Positions 16,822-28,791 are shown, counted from the stretch's first letter. The stretch: DNA of 64,000 nucleotides from Azonexus hydrophilus DSM 23864 (GCF_000429605.1 NZ_KE386925.1:270126-334125); one strand, 5' to 3'. Notes: generated by a model from the letters alone, not told the origin. Numbers and translations are program-made.

Positions 16822-18435
16822 TCAGGGACGGACCTGGCGGAAACGCTGGCCGCGATCCCAGTCCACGTAGAAGATGCCGCCGGTCGGCGCGGTGAAGCTG
16901 AACAGGCGTTCGCCGTTCATCGACACGGCGCTCTCGCCGGTGGAGAAATCGAGTTCGGGTTCCTTGCCGCCGCGATTGACGATCAGCATCGGCAGGCCGG
17001 TTTCAGCCGTGCGTTTTTCCCAGACATCGCCCGGCCCCATGCCGTCGACCGGCGGCCAGTTGGCCGGCGACAGCAGGATCTGCGCGCCCTGCCCGGCCAG
17101 TTGCGCGGCGGTGTCGGGGCGCCAGGCGTCGGCGCAGACCAGGCTGCCGACGGCGATGCCATCGACCGTCAGCGGCCGGCTGGCGCCGCCGGCCAGCGAC
17201 CAGGCTTCGGCCCGGCCGACCGGGCGCTGCTTGCGCCAGGTGCCGAGGATACTGCCGGCGCGATCGATCGCCGCGACGCTGTTGTACAACTTGCCGCTGC
17301 CCGGCTCGCGCTCGGCCAGGCCGACGAACAGGGCGATACCGTTGTCGCGGGCAATTGCTGCCAGGGTATGCACCCAGGCGTCGGGGAAGGGATGAATCCA
17401 GTCGGTGCCGATGCGCTTCACAAAGTTGTAGCCGGTTTCGGCCAGTTCCGGCGTCACCACCCAGTCGGCACCATGGCGCGCCGCTTCGCCGATGGCGGCT
17501 TCGATGCGGGCGCGGTTGCCGGCAATGTCGCCGGGCACCGGGTCGAGGTGAAGCAAGGCGATGCGCAGGTCACCGTCAGCCTTGGCCGGGCCGCCGGCAG
17601 CATCGGGGAAACGTTTGGTGCCGGGAAGGAAATAGCCGTTCTGCTTGCCCAGCGCCTCGACCACCGCCGCGTAGCTCGCCTTGCCGATCAGCTCGCCGAT
17701 GCGGCTGTGACCGCCGGTGTAGGTGGCGCGCGGCGCGGCGCTGCCGGAAACGACGATGATGCTGTCGGTACCGGTGCCGGTGGCCTGCACGGTCGGGGTG
17801 TAGGTGCTGGCCACCTTGAGGTCTTCGAGCGCCGCCGTCTTGCCTTCGGTGACGGTGATCAGCGCCCGGGCCAGCGCCGCGTCGCTGAGTTCGATGTTGC
17901 TCAGCACCAGGATGTTGATCGTGCCGGTCGGCTTGCCGTCCTTGTCCAGGCCCTCGATGTGGCTGCCGCTATCGACGCCGGTGCGGATCGCGTTGCTGCG
18001 TGCGCCGGCGGTGGCCAGCACGGTCACCGTCAGCGGCCCGTGCCTGCGCGTGACGACCGCCAGGTTGTCCATGTCGGCGGCAGTCGCCATGTGCGCCACT
18101 GCGGCATCGGCAACCCCCAGACGCGCCGCCGCAGCCAGGCGTTGCCGTTCGGTGTAGGGCTTGGCGTCAGCGCCCAGCTGGCGCCAGAGCAGCGGGTGCG
18201 CGGCGTGGTTGATCGCCGCCCGCGCATTGACCATGCCGTCGCTGGTCGACAGCGCCCGGCGGACTTCCGGGAAGTGGACGACCAGCGTCTTCTCCCAGTA
18301 GCCGTCGCGCTCGCCCTGCACCAGTTCGGCGCTGGCCGCGACCTCGGGCGGCAGGACCGGGGCGCCGGCAAACGCCGGCAGCGCCAGCAGCAGGCAGGCC
18401 AGTTGGACGAAATGGCGGAATGGACTCGGTTTCAT
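16822..18435 (-). CDS. Secreted fusion of CbiZ-like adenosylcobinamide amidohydrolase and a carbon-nitrogen hydrolase
   Basis: A 537-residue two-domain protein with a signal peptide (LLLALPAFAG). The N-terminal domain (about 35-265) matches CbiZ, which removes the aminopropanol side chain from cobinamide: SNAIRTG, GTINILVLSN, ALITVTEGKTAALEDL and GGHSRIGELIGKASYAA are visible. The C-terminal domain (about 290-535) is a nitrilase-superfamily hydrolase with an intact triad: Glu330 (TPELAETGYN), Lys402 (GTWRKQRP) and Cys434 (LVCADAWRP). CbiZ is normally cytoplasmic, so export is unusual. It lies 58 bp after nrdA and 16 bp before the BtuF-like gene. Both domains cleave amides, so joint processing of corrinoid side chains in the periplasm is a plausible inference. 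Confidence 0.85.
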   Translation of the reverse strand: MKPSPFRHFVQLACLLLALPAFAGAPVLPPEVAASAELVQGERDGYWEKTLVVHFPEVRRALSTSDGMVNARAAINHAAHPLLWRQLGADAKPYTERQRLAAAARLGVADAAVAHMATAADMDNLAVVTRRHGPLTVTVLATAGARSNAIRTGVDSGSHIEGLDKDGKPTGTINILVLSNIELSDAALARALITVTEGKTAALEDLKVASTYTPTVQATGTGTDSIIVVSGSAAPRATYTGGHSRIGELIGKASYAAVVEALGKQNGYFLPGTKRFPDAAGGPAKADGDLRIALLHLDPVPGDIAGNRARIEAAIGEAARHGADWVVTPELAETGYNFVKRIGTDWIHPFPDAWVHTLAAIARDNGIALFVGLAEREPGSGKLYNSVAAIDRAGSILGTWRKQRPVGRAEAWSLAGGASRPLTVDGIAVGSLVCADAWRPDTAAQLAGQGAQILLSPANWPPVDGMGPGDVWEKRTAETGLPMLIVNRGGKEPELDFSTGESAVSMNGERLFSFTAPTGGIFYVDWDRGQRFRQVRP

Positions 18436-18493
18436 CAGCGGGTTCCGGTAGCGAAAAAAGGCAGAAGCTTAACCCGGCGCGCCGGGGTCGCCG

Positions 18494-21259
<2,766 letters not shown>

Positions 21260-21424
21260 GGCAATGCTCCGGTTCGGGGGGCGGAACATGGCTGGCGCGT
21301 GACGCGGCCGCGCAACGCTGTGCCGACGGACGGCGACAACGGACAAGCACGGACGACAAGAGACGAAACGCTCACGCAAAACCTCTCACCAGGGACACCC
21401 CGCCCCAAAGGAAAATGAAAAGGA

Positions 21425-21605
21425 CACGTTGCGGCAGGTCTCCTGGCTCCCGGCTCAACGCGTTTCACCCGCCTTCCCGGACGCATCCAGTGGCATGGGG
21501 TGGCGAAACGCTCGCCGGTTACAGTTGCGGGGGCAGCCCCGGGATTCGGATCGTCAGATCCGGCACCGGATTCCCGTTTTAATCCCCTTGCGGGGAACCA
21601 TCAAC
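21425..21605 (-). ncRNA. Cobalamin (B12) riboswitch, leader of the nrdA operon
   Basis: Read on the minus strand the order of conserved blocks is complete: a 5' stem (GGTTCCCCGCAAGGGGATT), AAAACGGGAATCCGGTGC, the GCTGCCCCCGCAACTGTAA core near 21525-21545, a GCCACTGG segment near 21490, and the B12 box AGCCAGGAGACCTGCC at 21433-21448. Transcription runs toward nrdA, whose preferred start is about 165 bp downstream. Cobalamin binding should repress the nrdA-cbiZ/nitrilase-btuF-nrdB operon. No separate T-run terminator is clear, so control could be translational. Confidence 0.95.
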
Positions 21606-21725
21606 GGCGCACACTTTATGACAAGGCAGGACGAATCGCAAGCAGGGAACACTAAATAAGGCGCAAAAATACAAGAACAACACTAGGGGTAGTAGAAACA
21701 AAGCAGATGAATCGCGCGCCGTCTC

Positions 21726-23123
21726 ATGCGAAAATCCGCCCCCATGACTGCCCTCGCCTTCGTCGACCTGGAAACCACCGGCGCCACCGCCACCTCCGAC
21801 CGCATCACCGAAATCGGCATCGTCGAGGTCGATGCCGACGGCACCGTGCGCGAGTGGCAGCAACTGGTCAATCCGGGCACCCATATCTCGCCGTTCATCG
21901 AGAACCTGACCGGCATCAGCAATGCCATGGTCGCCACTGCCCCGCCCTTTGCCGAGGTCGCCGAAGATGTCCTGCGCCGACTCAAGGGACGACTGTTCAT
22001 CGCCCACAACGCGCGCTTCGACTATGGCTTCCTGAAAAACGAATTCAAGCGCAGCGGCATCGAATTCCGCGCACCGGTGCTGTGCACGGTCAAGCTGTCG
22101 CGCGCGCTCTACCCGGAATTCAAGCGCCACAGCCTGGACAGCCTGATCGAGCGCCACGGCCTGATCGCCAACGGTCGCCACCGGGCGCTGGCCGATGCCC
22201 AGCTGATCCATCAGTTCTGGCAAAGAATCCACGCCGAACGCAGCGGCGAGGAAATCGACGCGGCGCTCAGGAAACTCAACACCTACCCCAGCCTGCCGCC
22301 GCATCTCGATCCGGCCATCATCGACGAACTGCCGGAAACACCCGGCGTTTACCTGTTCTACGGCGAAGCCAGCGAACACGGCGAGCTGCCGCTGTACATC
22401 GGCAAAGGCAAGAACATCCGCAACCGGGTGCTGTCGCATTTTTCCGCCGACCACCGTTCGGCTCGCGAAATGACGCTGGCGCAACAGACCCGGCGCATCG
22501 ACTGGATCGAAACCGCGGGCGAAATCGGCGCCCTGCTGCGCGAAGCCGAGCTGGTGAAAACCCGCCAACCGACGCAGAACCGCCAGTTACGGCGCAACGA
22601 AGAGGTGTGCACCTGGACCCTGGTCGATGCCGGCGACGGCTGGCTGAAACCCGAACTGCGCCTCGCCGCCGACCTGGACTTCGGCATCGGCAATGCCTGC
22701 TACGGGCTGTTCAAGAGCCCTCGCGAAGCCACGCAGACGCTGCGCAAACTGGTCGACGCCCATCAACTGTGCGACATCCTCAGCGGGCTCGACCGCCAGG
22801 TCGGCAACAAACCCTGCTTCGGCCACCAGACGCGCCGCTGCAAAGGCGGTTGTGTCGGCAAGGAGCCGCTGGCCAAGCACAGCATGCGACTGATGGGCGC
22901 AATGGTGACGCTGAAACTCGCCAGCTGGCCCTTCCCCGGCCCGGCGGTCATCCGCGAAGGCGACGAAGCACACCTGATCGACGGCTGGCGCTACCTTGGC
23001 AGCGCCCGCAGCGACGACGAACTGCATGCGCTGCTGGCATTGAAGCGCCCGCCCTTCGACCGCGATATCTACAAGATACTGAGCAAGCAGATAGCCCTCA
23101 TGAAGGCGCTCCCCGGTCGCTGA
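21726..23123 (+). CDS. DnaQ-like 3'-5' exonuclease fused to UvrC-type GIY-YIG nuclease domain
   Basis: DNA-repair or proofreading-type fusion, 465 residues. The N-terminal DEDDh exonuclease (about 8-170) has FVDLETTG, HNARFDYGFL and the late HRALADAQL motif. The second part (about 205-290) is a UvrC/Cho-like GIY-YIG domain with PGVYLFYG and LPLYIGKGKNIRNRVLSHF. The C-terminal 170 residues hold a Cys-rich stretch (CFGHQTRRCKGGCVG) as in UvrC/Cho relatives. It is annotated in many proteobacteria as a DNA polymerase III epsilon-like protein; direct biochemistry is scant. An in-frame ATG at 21744 is an alternative start. It runs convergently into the imuB gene, with only about 24 bp between stops. 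Confidence 0.9.
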   Translation: MRKSAPMTALAFVDLETTGATATSDRITEIGIVEVDADGTVREWQQLVNPGTHISPFIENLTGISNAMVATAPPFAEVAEDVLRRLKGRLFIAHNARFDYGFLKNEFKRSGIEFRAPVLCTVKLSRALYPEFKRHSLDSLIERHGLIANGRHRALADAQLIHQFWQRIHAERSGEEIDAALRKLNTYPSLPPHLDPAIIDELPETPGVYLFYGEASEHGELPLYIGKGKNIRNRVLSHFSADHRSAREMTLAQQTRRIDWIETAGEIGALLREAELVKTRQPTQNRQLRRNEEVCTWTLVDAGDGWLKPELRLAADLDFGIGNACYGLFKSPREATQTLRKLVDAHQLCDILSGLDRQVGNKPCFGHQTRRCKGGCVGKEPLAKHSMRLMGAMVTLKLASWPFPGPAVIREGDEAHLIDGWRYLGSARSDDELHALLALKRPPFDRDIYKILSKQIALMKALPGR

Positions 23124-23147
23124 CAAGCCAGCCGCGATGCACACCAT

Positions 23148-24587
23148 TCATGCGAATACGCCGTGTAAGTACCAACCACTGGCGTCGCGGAAGATCCACG
23201 CCCACTGCCCTTCGCCGTTGCGGGCAACAAAGTAGTCGCGGCGCAGGTCGCCGACAGCGAATGCCTCGCCGCTGTCCCACCAGCCGCTTTCCAGCCGCTC
23301 ACCACGGGTGACGAGTTGCAGCGGGCCGTGCCAGTGCGGGCCGTCGACACGTTCGGCCAGCGGCTGCGGCGCCGGCAGCAGCCAGAGCGGGCGCGGCTTG
23401 CCGAATGTTGCGGTCGACGTGGTTTTTGCGGCAAGAATGCCGGCCGGGTCGTCGCTGCGGCTGGCGCATTCCGGGCGATGGTCGGCATGCAGCGCCAGGC
23501 TGCGCACAGCGTCGTCGCCGAGTCGGGCGCGCAGGCGTTCGATGCAGGCAGCGGCGCCCTCGCCCTGCAGCGCCTGGTCGAACAGGCCGGCGCTGGCGTC
23601 GGGCCGGGCGACGACTTCGTCGGCCACCAGGCTGAGCGTCTCGACCGGCGCCACCAGTTGCAGGCGACCGAGATGCTCGCGCAACAGGCGCATGAACCGG
23701 CCTTCGTCGGCACAGGGTTCGCCGAAACGCAGCGGCAGCGCGCTGGTCGAGCCATCGTCGTGAGTCAGCTGCAGCGTGCCGGCGCGCAGCAGCGACTGGC
23801 GCACCTGCAGCCAGCCAGCCAGCGCGGCAAACAGACGCTGCGTGGCGAAGGCCAGGCCTTCGGCGAATTCGACGCGCGACGGCAGTTCCAGCCCGGCGGC
23901 GAAACGCTCGGGAAAGACGAAGGCGCGCTGCGGATCGGGCAACTCGCCGCGGGCGCGCAGCAGGTCGTCGACCGGGCCGTTGCCGATGCGCCGACGCAAG
24001 CCGGCGGCCGGCTGCGCGCTCAGTTCGCCGAGCCGACGCAGGCCGAAGGCGTCGAGCCGGGCGACGACCTCGGCCGGCCAGTCGGGTACGACACACGGCA
24101 AATCGGCCAGCGCCGCCTGCAGCGCGGCCAGGCTCTCGTAGCTGGCGGCCGCGTCGGCACGCGCCAACCAGCGGGCGCCGAGCGGCGTTGGTGCGACCGC
24201 CCAGTCCACACGCCAACCCTGTACCCGGCAACCGTCGCGCACCGCTTCAACAATCGCTTCGATACCGCCGAACAAGCGCCGACAACCGCCGATCTCGAGC
24301 AGCAACCCGGCCGGCGGCGCCAGGCTGACGGTCGGCGTGAAACGCCCGGACCAGCAGGCAAGACCGGCGAGCGCCCGCGCTTCGCGTGCCGGATCGCGCT
24401 CGCAGGCGCGCAGCCCGGGCAGCAGGCCGAGTGCGGTCGACAACTTGTGGCCGGGCAAAATACCGGCTGCAGTGGCAACCGGATCGGCGGCCAGAACCCG
24501 GCCGCGCGCCGTGACGACGCTAGGCGACTGCCGCAGCGGCAGGGCTTCCAGCGTCAGCTGCGGAAAATGCAGGGCCAGCCACAACAC
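23148..24587 (-). CDS. imuB: ImuB, Y-family polymerase-like translesion synthesis protein
   Basis: Catalytically degenerate Y-family polymerase that works as the hub of the SOS mutasome, bridging ImuA and DnaE2. The GTG at 24587 ([15 protein letters not shown]) follows an AAGGA site and is preferred over the longer frame to 24683. The 479-residue product has the Y-family fold (LEIGGCRRLFGG, GWRVDWAVAPTPLGARWLAR) and the helix-hairpin-helix region, but the palm acidic residues of active DinB are not evident. It overlaps the imuA coding end by about 68 bp. The expected third gene dnaE2 (imuC) is not downstream; a DnaQ-UvrC-type gene faces it instead. Confidence 0.88.
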   Translation of the reverse strand: MLWLALHFPQLTLEALPLRQSPSVVTARGRVLAADPVATAAGILPGHKLSTALGLLPGLRACERDPAREARALAGLACWSGRFTPTVSLAPPAGLLLEIGGCRRLFGGIEAIVEAVRDGCRVQGWRVDWAVAPTPLGARWLARADAAASYESLAALQAALADLPCVVPDWPAEVVARLDAFGLRRLGELSAQPAAGLRRRIGNGPVDDLLRARGELPDPQRAFVFPERFAAGLELPSRVEFAEGLAFATQRLFAALAGWLQVRQSLLRAGTLQLTHDDGSTSALPLRFGEPCADEGRFMRLLREHLGRLQLVAPVETLSLVADEVVARPDASAGLFDQALQGEGAAACIERLRARLGDDAVRSLALHADHRPECASRSDDPAGILAAKTTSTATFGKPRPLWLLPAPQPLAERVDGPHWHGPLQLVTRGERLESGWWDSGEAFAVGDLRRDYFVARNGEGQWAWIFRDASGWYLHGVFA

Positions 24588-25233
24588 GTGTTTTCCTTCC
24601 CGGTCGGGGGATCTCGATCTGCAACAGACGCGACGCCGGCCGACCGCGCCGCTTGAGGATGCGCAACGCCAACCGGTCGGCACCGGCGGCCAGCGTCAGA
24701 CGTAAAGGCGCCGGCGACGGGGTTGCAGCGTTTACGGTCGACCGCCACAAAACGGCAAAAACCGACTGCCCTTCGGCCGCCACCTGCAGGCGGCGCAAGG
24801 CCCGGGCATCGATGCCGGCGTCCGGCCAGGCGAGCAGCCCGGCAAAGCCGCCGCATCTGAGCAACTGCTCAATGCACCAGGCACCCTGTCTGCCCGGCCG
24901 GATCACCAGCAGGCGCTCCGGCGCCACGCCGGCCGCCGCCCAGGCCGGCGCATGCGGCAGCCAGGGCGGTGCGACCAGCGCCAGGCGACCGCCCTCGCCC
25001 GACAAGCGGGCCAGCGCCGGCAGCAGCAGGCTGATTTCGCCAATACCGCTGCGATCCACGAGAATTTCGGTGAGATTGCCGCGCGGCCAGCCGCCGCCCG
25101 GCAGTTCGGCGTCGAGTTCGGTGTAACCGCTGGCGATGGTGCCAGCCGGCAGGCCGGGCAAGGCATCGCCACGCCAGATGTCGCCGCGCGCCAGGACCGC
25201 CGCCAAACTCACCGGCGACGGCTGCGCGCTCAT
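24520..25233 (-). CDS. imuA: ImuA, SOS translesion synthesis accessory protein
   Basis: RecA/SulA-like partner of ImuB in damage-induced mutagenesis, 237 residues. Family features are [31 protein letters not shown] at the start (RecA-core-like entry), LLLPALARL and [17 protein letters not shown]. It overlaps the lexA stop by 4 bp at its start and the imuB start by about 68 bp at its end, so the three genes form one transcriptional unit under the LexA box. The typical Walker A lysine is not present, consistent with ImuA being a diverged RecA relative. Confidence 0.88.
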   Translation of the reverse strand: MSAQPSPVSLAAVLARGDIWRGDALPGLPAGTIASGYTELDAELPGGGWPRGNLTEILVDRSGIGEISLLLPALARLSGEGGRLALVAPPWLPHAPAWAAAGVAPERLLVIRPGRQGAWCIEQLLRCGGFAGLLAWPDAGIDARALRRLQVAAEGQSVFAVLWRSTVNAATPSPAPLRLTLAAGADRLALRILKRRGRPASRLLQIEIPRPGRKTRVVAGPAFSAADAGSPAAAAVA

Positions 25234-25835
25234 GAGAGTTTCGAAATGGCTCCGCGGATCAGGCCGACAGCGACACCCTCGATGGCGAATTCGACCTCGC
25301 CGGGGTTGATCACGATGGGCTCGAAATCCGGGTTTTCGGCGATCAGGCGAATCTGGTTCTTGCCGCGTTCCAGGCGTTTGACGGTGACTTCCTCGTCGAT
25401 GCGGGCGACGACGATCTCGCCGTCGCGCGCCTGATTCGTCTTATGCACGGCGATCAGGTCGCCGTCGAAGATGCCGGCGTCGATCATCGACAGACCGCGC
25501 ACCTTCAACAGGAAATCGGCACGCGGATTGAACAGGCCGGCGTCGAAGTTGTAGCGCCCCTGCACGTTCTCGACGGCGAGGATGGGCGAACCGGCGGCGA
25601 CGCTGCCGATCAGCGGCAGACCGAGTTGCTCGACCAGACGAATGCCGCGCGCCGAACCAGGCTCGAGGTTGATCGCCCCTTTCTTGGCCAGCGCCTTGAG
25701 GTGATCCTCGGCAGCGTTGGCCGAGGCAAAGCCGAAGGCGGTGGCGATTTCGGCGCGGGTCGGCGGCGCCCCGAGCACCTCGACGGTGTTCTTGATGAAA
25801 TCGAGGATTTCCTGCTGACGCGGGGTGAGTTTCAT
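25230..25835 (-). CDS. lexA: LexA repressor
   Basis: SOS master repressor and self-cleaving serine protease, 201 residues. The N-terminal winged helix (1-65) starts [14 protein letters not shown] with the recognition region [21 protein letters not shown]. The cleavage site is Ala81-Gly82 (SVAAGSP), and the catalytic dyad is Ser116 (GLSMID) and Lys153 (TVKRL). It is the first gene of a lexA-imuA-imuB operon and is probably autoregulated through a consensus LexA box 27 bp upstream. Length and motifs are normal for the family. Confidence 0.97.
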   Translation of the reverse strand: MKLTPRQQEILDFIKNTVEVLGAPPTRAEIATAFGFASANAAEDHLKALAKKGAINLEPGSARGIRLVEQLGLPLIGSVAAGSPILAVENVQGRYNFDAGLFNPRADFLLKVRGLSMIDAGIFDGDLIAVHKTNQARDGEIVVARIDEEVTVKRLERGKNQIRLIAENPDFEPIVINPGEVEFAIEGVAVGLIRGAISKLS

Positions 25836-25861
25836 GACGGGGCTCCGGCAATTTCCGATGA

Positions 25862-25877
25862 CTGTATTTTTGTACAG
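25862..25877 (-). promoter_or_regulatory. LexA box (SOS operator) of lexA-imuA-imuB
   Basis: The 16-bp sequence CTGTATTTTTGTACAG fits the proteobacterial LexA consensus CTGT-N8-ACAG exactly. It lies 27 bp upstream of the lexA start codon, so the whole operon is expected to be SOS-inducible and autoregulated. Confidence 0.9.
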
Positions 25878-25963
25878 TTACAAGGATTTGGCAAGGCCGA
25901 GATCAAAACAAAACCATTGAGAGCGAAACAGAAAAATCATCTATCCATATGATAAAAAATGAA

Positions 25964-26000
25964 TTATCCTGAAAATTGAAAATAATTTATTTCAGGATAA
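25964..26000 (+). promoter_or_regulatory. Inverted repeat directly upstream of the nucleotidyltransferase gene
   Basis: Perfect 11-bp arms TTATCCTGAAA and TTTCAGGATAA are separated by 15 AT-rich bases and end six bases before the ATG at 26007. The position suggests an operator or an RNA hairpin controlling translation. It is AT-rich compared with its surroundings. Confidence 0.5.
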
Positions 26001-26006
26001 ATTTCA

Positions 26007-27023
26007 ATGTATCAAGAGTTTACAGACGAACAACGACGTTTGCTGCTGAACTTGTCGCAGTATTACGCTGCCTACATTGACGCTGAGCGCGAACGACACA
26101 GGACATCGGATTTTCCCCTGCACTGGAAAACTGTCAGCGGCAGAGACTATCTGTACGAAATCATCGATAGTCGCGGCAACGCCAAGAGTAAAGGACCTCG
26201 GTCGAGCAAGACGGAAGCCCTTCACCAAGCATGGCATGACGCCAAGTTGCGCGGCGACAATGCCAGAACGCTTCTTGTCGAAATCGGGCGCATGTATCGC
26301 GCCATGCGCCTGGGCTCGATTTCCGGTGAAGCAGCGGCCATATTGCGCGAAGCCGATCGTCGAGAGCTACTCGGCAATTCCCTGATCGTTGTCGGCACCA
26401 ATGCCATGCCGGCTTATGAGGTCGAGGCACAACACCGGATCGGCACCGGACTCGACGAAACCCAGGTCTTCGACATGGCGTGGATCGGTCACCTGACTTT
26501 CGCCGGCACCGCCCCTTCCCCACATAGCGGCGATCCATTCTGGCGCATGCTCAAAGCCGTTGACTCGACCTATACGGTGAATACCGAGAGAAACTTCCAG
26601 GCACGCAACGCAAAAGCCTACGAAGTGGAATTACTCGTCGCCCCGAGCCGCGTCGCCTCCATGGGCAAAACCGACAAGCCAGTGCCCATGCCTTTACCGG
26701 AACAAGAGTGGCTGTTGAACGGTCGCTTCGTCGATCATGTCATCTGCGCACGCGATGGCTCGGCGGCAAGAATCGTCGCCCCTGATCCGCGCTGGTTTGC
26801 ACTGCACAAGCTATGGATGAGCGATCAGGAAAAACGCACTGCACTCAAACGCCCCAAAGACCGCAAACAAGGGCTGCGCTTGCTGGATTCAATTGCGCGC
26901 CATATGCCGCACTATGCGCTCGACGACACATTCGCCGCAGAACTCCCCGACGAACTGCGCCGCTATTTTGATGACTGGCGCCAAAATAGCGGCGCCACGC
27001 CCCCGCCACCACCTGCCTGGTAG
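26007..27023 (+). CDS. GSU2403 family nucleotidyltransferase-fold protein
   Basis: Protein of 338 residues matching the GSU2403 family, proposed nucleotidyltransferases with no settled substrate. Visible landmarks are SLIVVGTNAMPAYE, ETQVFDMAWIG, the segment YEVELLVAPSR, and DPRWFALHKLWMS followed by the lysine-rich KRPKDRKQGLRL, all typical of nucleotidyltransferase-like toxins. The N-terminus is helical (FTDEQRRLLLNLSQYY). A long inverted repeat ends six bases before the start codon. It stands alone, divergent from lexA. A possible role as a solitary toxin or tRNA-modifying enzyme is speculation. Confidence 0.75.
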   Translation: MYQEFTDEQRRLLLNLSQYYAAYIDAERERHRTSDFPLHWKTVSGRDYLYEIIDSRGNAKSKGPRSSKTEALHQAWHDAKLRGDNARTLLVEIGRMYRAMRLGSISGEAAAILREADRRELLGNSLIVVGTNAMPAYEVEAQHRIGTGLDETQVFDMAWIGHLTFAGTAPSPHSGDPFWRMLKAVDSTYTVNTERNFQARNAKAYEVELLVAPSRVASMGKTDKPVPMPLPEQEWLLNGRFVDHVICARDGSAARIVAPDPRWFALHKLWMSDQEKRTALKRPKDRKQGLRLLDSIARHMPHYALDDTFAAELPDELRRYFDDWRQNSGATPPPPPAW

Positions 27024-27097
27024 TCAAAGTCCAACACCTGCCGAAAACTCGGCTAATATCCGCGCTCGCCCCGACTTGCCCCGCCACAGGACCGCGC

Positions 27098-27403
27098 ATG
27101 AAACTCCAGCACCTCGCCATCGGCGACCGCTTCGAATACGACGGCAGAATCTTCGTCAAGACCGGCCCGCTGACCGCTTCCTCGGACCAGGGCGGACAGC
27201 AGATCATTCCCCGCTATGCCGTACTCACGCCGCTCGATCAGCCGGCGTCGGGAAACAAGACAGCCGGCCGTGACCGGGTAAACAAGGCGGCGGTGCTCGC
27301 CGCTTTCGACCGCTTCTACCGGACCAGCGAACGGCTCTGCGACGCTGCCGCGCAAGCCGAGCTGGCAAAGGCGCGGAGCGAATTCCTGAAGATCTTCGAG
27401 TAA
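27098..27403 (+). CDS. Hypothetical protein
   Basis: A 101-residue protein starting MKLQHLAIGDRFEYDGRIFV, with an AGGA ribosome-binding site upstream. The N-terminal half looks like a small beta barrel (RFEYDGRIFVKTGPL, IIPRYAVLTPL), the C-terminal half is helical (VNKAAVLAAFDRFY). No named domain is recognised. It ends one base before the convergent dGTPase gene. Composition is like the host genes. Confidence 0.6.
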   Translation: MKLQHLAIGDRFEYDGRIFVKTGPLTASSDQGGQQIIPRYAVLTPLDQPASGNKTAGRDRVNKAAVLAAFDRFYRTSERLCDAAAQAELAKARSEFLKIFE

Positions 27404-28756
27404 TCAGGTCGGCAGGTCGACACCCTTGAGCTTGCGATACATGTCGACCGCGTAGGAGTCAGTCATGCCGGCGACGAAATCGGCCACCTGCAGTAGACGC
27501 ACATAGGGATCGGCATCCGGCTTGCCATCGTGGCCGAGGAATTGCGTCGGCAATAGCCTGAGCAGCATGCGTTCGCGCGTCGTCACCCGGGTTCCCGGCA
27601 CTTCCGCAGCCGCCTCGACGGCGTTGGTATAGAGCGCCAGCAAGGCGCCGAGCACCTCGAAACCGGCGGTTTCGATCTCCAGCGCCGGCCGCGCCGTATA
27701 GATGGTTTCCTTGGCCACGCGCAACACCGCCTGCAGCGGCACACCGACCGGCGACTGGTCGAGCAGCTCCTCATCGAAACTGCCGTCGAGGATGGCCGCC
27801 TCATTTTCCAGGAAGACCGCCGCCGCGCTTTCCAGCAGCCGACCGATGGCCTTGGCGCGCAGGTATTCCAGCCTTTCCTTGGGGTCGTGCAGGCGGTCGA
27901 GCCGGCCGCCGTTGATCGTGTTGCCGGCCAGGTCGGCAAGCAGGCATTCGGCGTCCTTGTACGGCACGAAGCCGAGCCGGGCGGCATCTTCGAGATCGAC
28001 GATCAGGTAGCAGGTATCGTCAGCGACCTCGACCAGAAAGGCCAGCGGATGGCGACGCCAGGCGGTACCGGGAATGCGCTCGACCAGGCCGGTGGAAGCG
28101 GCGACGCGGGCGAAGTTGTCGGCATCCTGCTGGAAGAAACCGAATTTCTTGCCGCTTTTACCGTCCAGTTCGCCGGCCACATGCGAAGGCCGCGGATATT
28201 TGGTGAAGGTGGCCAGCACCGCGCTGGTCAGTTGCAGGCCGCCGGGATTGGCCGGACTCTGCAGGCGGGAAACGATGCGGAAGCCCTGCGCGTTGCCCTC
28301 GTAGCGCTCGAAATCGGCGCGCTGCGCAGCGGTGAAATCATGGCGTTCGAGCAGGCCGGAAATGCGGAACCACTCGCGGATCGCATCCTCGCCGGCGTGG
28401 CCGAACGGCGGGTTGCCGATGTCGTGCGCCAGACAGGCGGCGGCGACGATGGCGCCGAAATCGCCCGATTCGACATCCTTCAACCCATGCCGGGCGATGA
28501 TCTCGCGGCCGACCACAGCACCCAGCGAGCGGCCGACACAACTGGCCTCCAGGCTGTGCGTCAGGCGGGTGCGCACGTAATCGCTCTTCGACAGCGGAAA
28601 AACCTGGGTCTTGTCCTTCAGCCGGCGAAAGGCCGAGGTGAACACGATGCGGTCGTAATCCTGCTGGAAGGCGGTGCGCTCCGCCGTGCCCGGCGCCTTG
28701 CCGGCGCCCAGGCGCTCGCTGGAGAGCAGTTTTTCCCAGATTTTCTTCTTGCCCAT
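27404..28756 (-). CDS. dgt: Deoxyguanosinetriphosphate triphosphohydrolase (dGTPase)
   Basis: HD-domain enzyme that hydrolyses dGTP (and possibly other dNTPs) to the nucleoside and triphosphate, affecting dNTP pools. The start at 28756 (MGKKKIWEKLLSSERL) is preferred; ATG 28780 is an alternative. The metal-binding HD residues are in RLTHSLEAS and CLAHDIGNPPFGHAGEDAI, and the family signature DRIVFTSAFRRLKDKTQVFP is near the N-terminus. About 450 residues, normal length. It is convergent with the small hypothetical gene and lies just after the thioesterase gene on the same strand. Confidence 0.93.
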   Translation of the reverse strand: MGKKKIWEKLLSSERLGAGKAPGTAERTAFQQDYDRIVFTSAFRRLKDKTQVFPLSKSDYVRTRLTHSLEASCVGRSLGAVVGREIIARHGLKDVESGDFGAIVAAACLAHDIGNPPFGHAGEDAIREWFRISGLLERHDFTAAQRADFERYEGNAQGFRIVSRLQSPANPGGLQLTSAVLATFTKYPRPSHVAGELDGKSGKKFGFFQQDADNFARVAASTGLVERIPGTAWRRHPLAFLVEVADDTCYLIVDLEDAARLGFVPYKDAECLLADLAGNTINGGRLDRLHDPKERLEYLRAKAIGRLLESAAAVFLENEAAILDGSFDEELLDQSPVGVPLQAVLRVAKETIYTARPALEIETAGFEVLGALLALYTNAVEAAAEVPGTRVTTRERMLLRLLPTQFLGHDGKPDADPYVRLLQVADFVAGMTDSYAVDMYRKLKGVDLPT

Positions 28757-28791
28757 GTGGCGTCCGTCGTCATTGACCATGGGCGCCGAGT

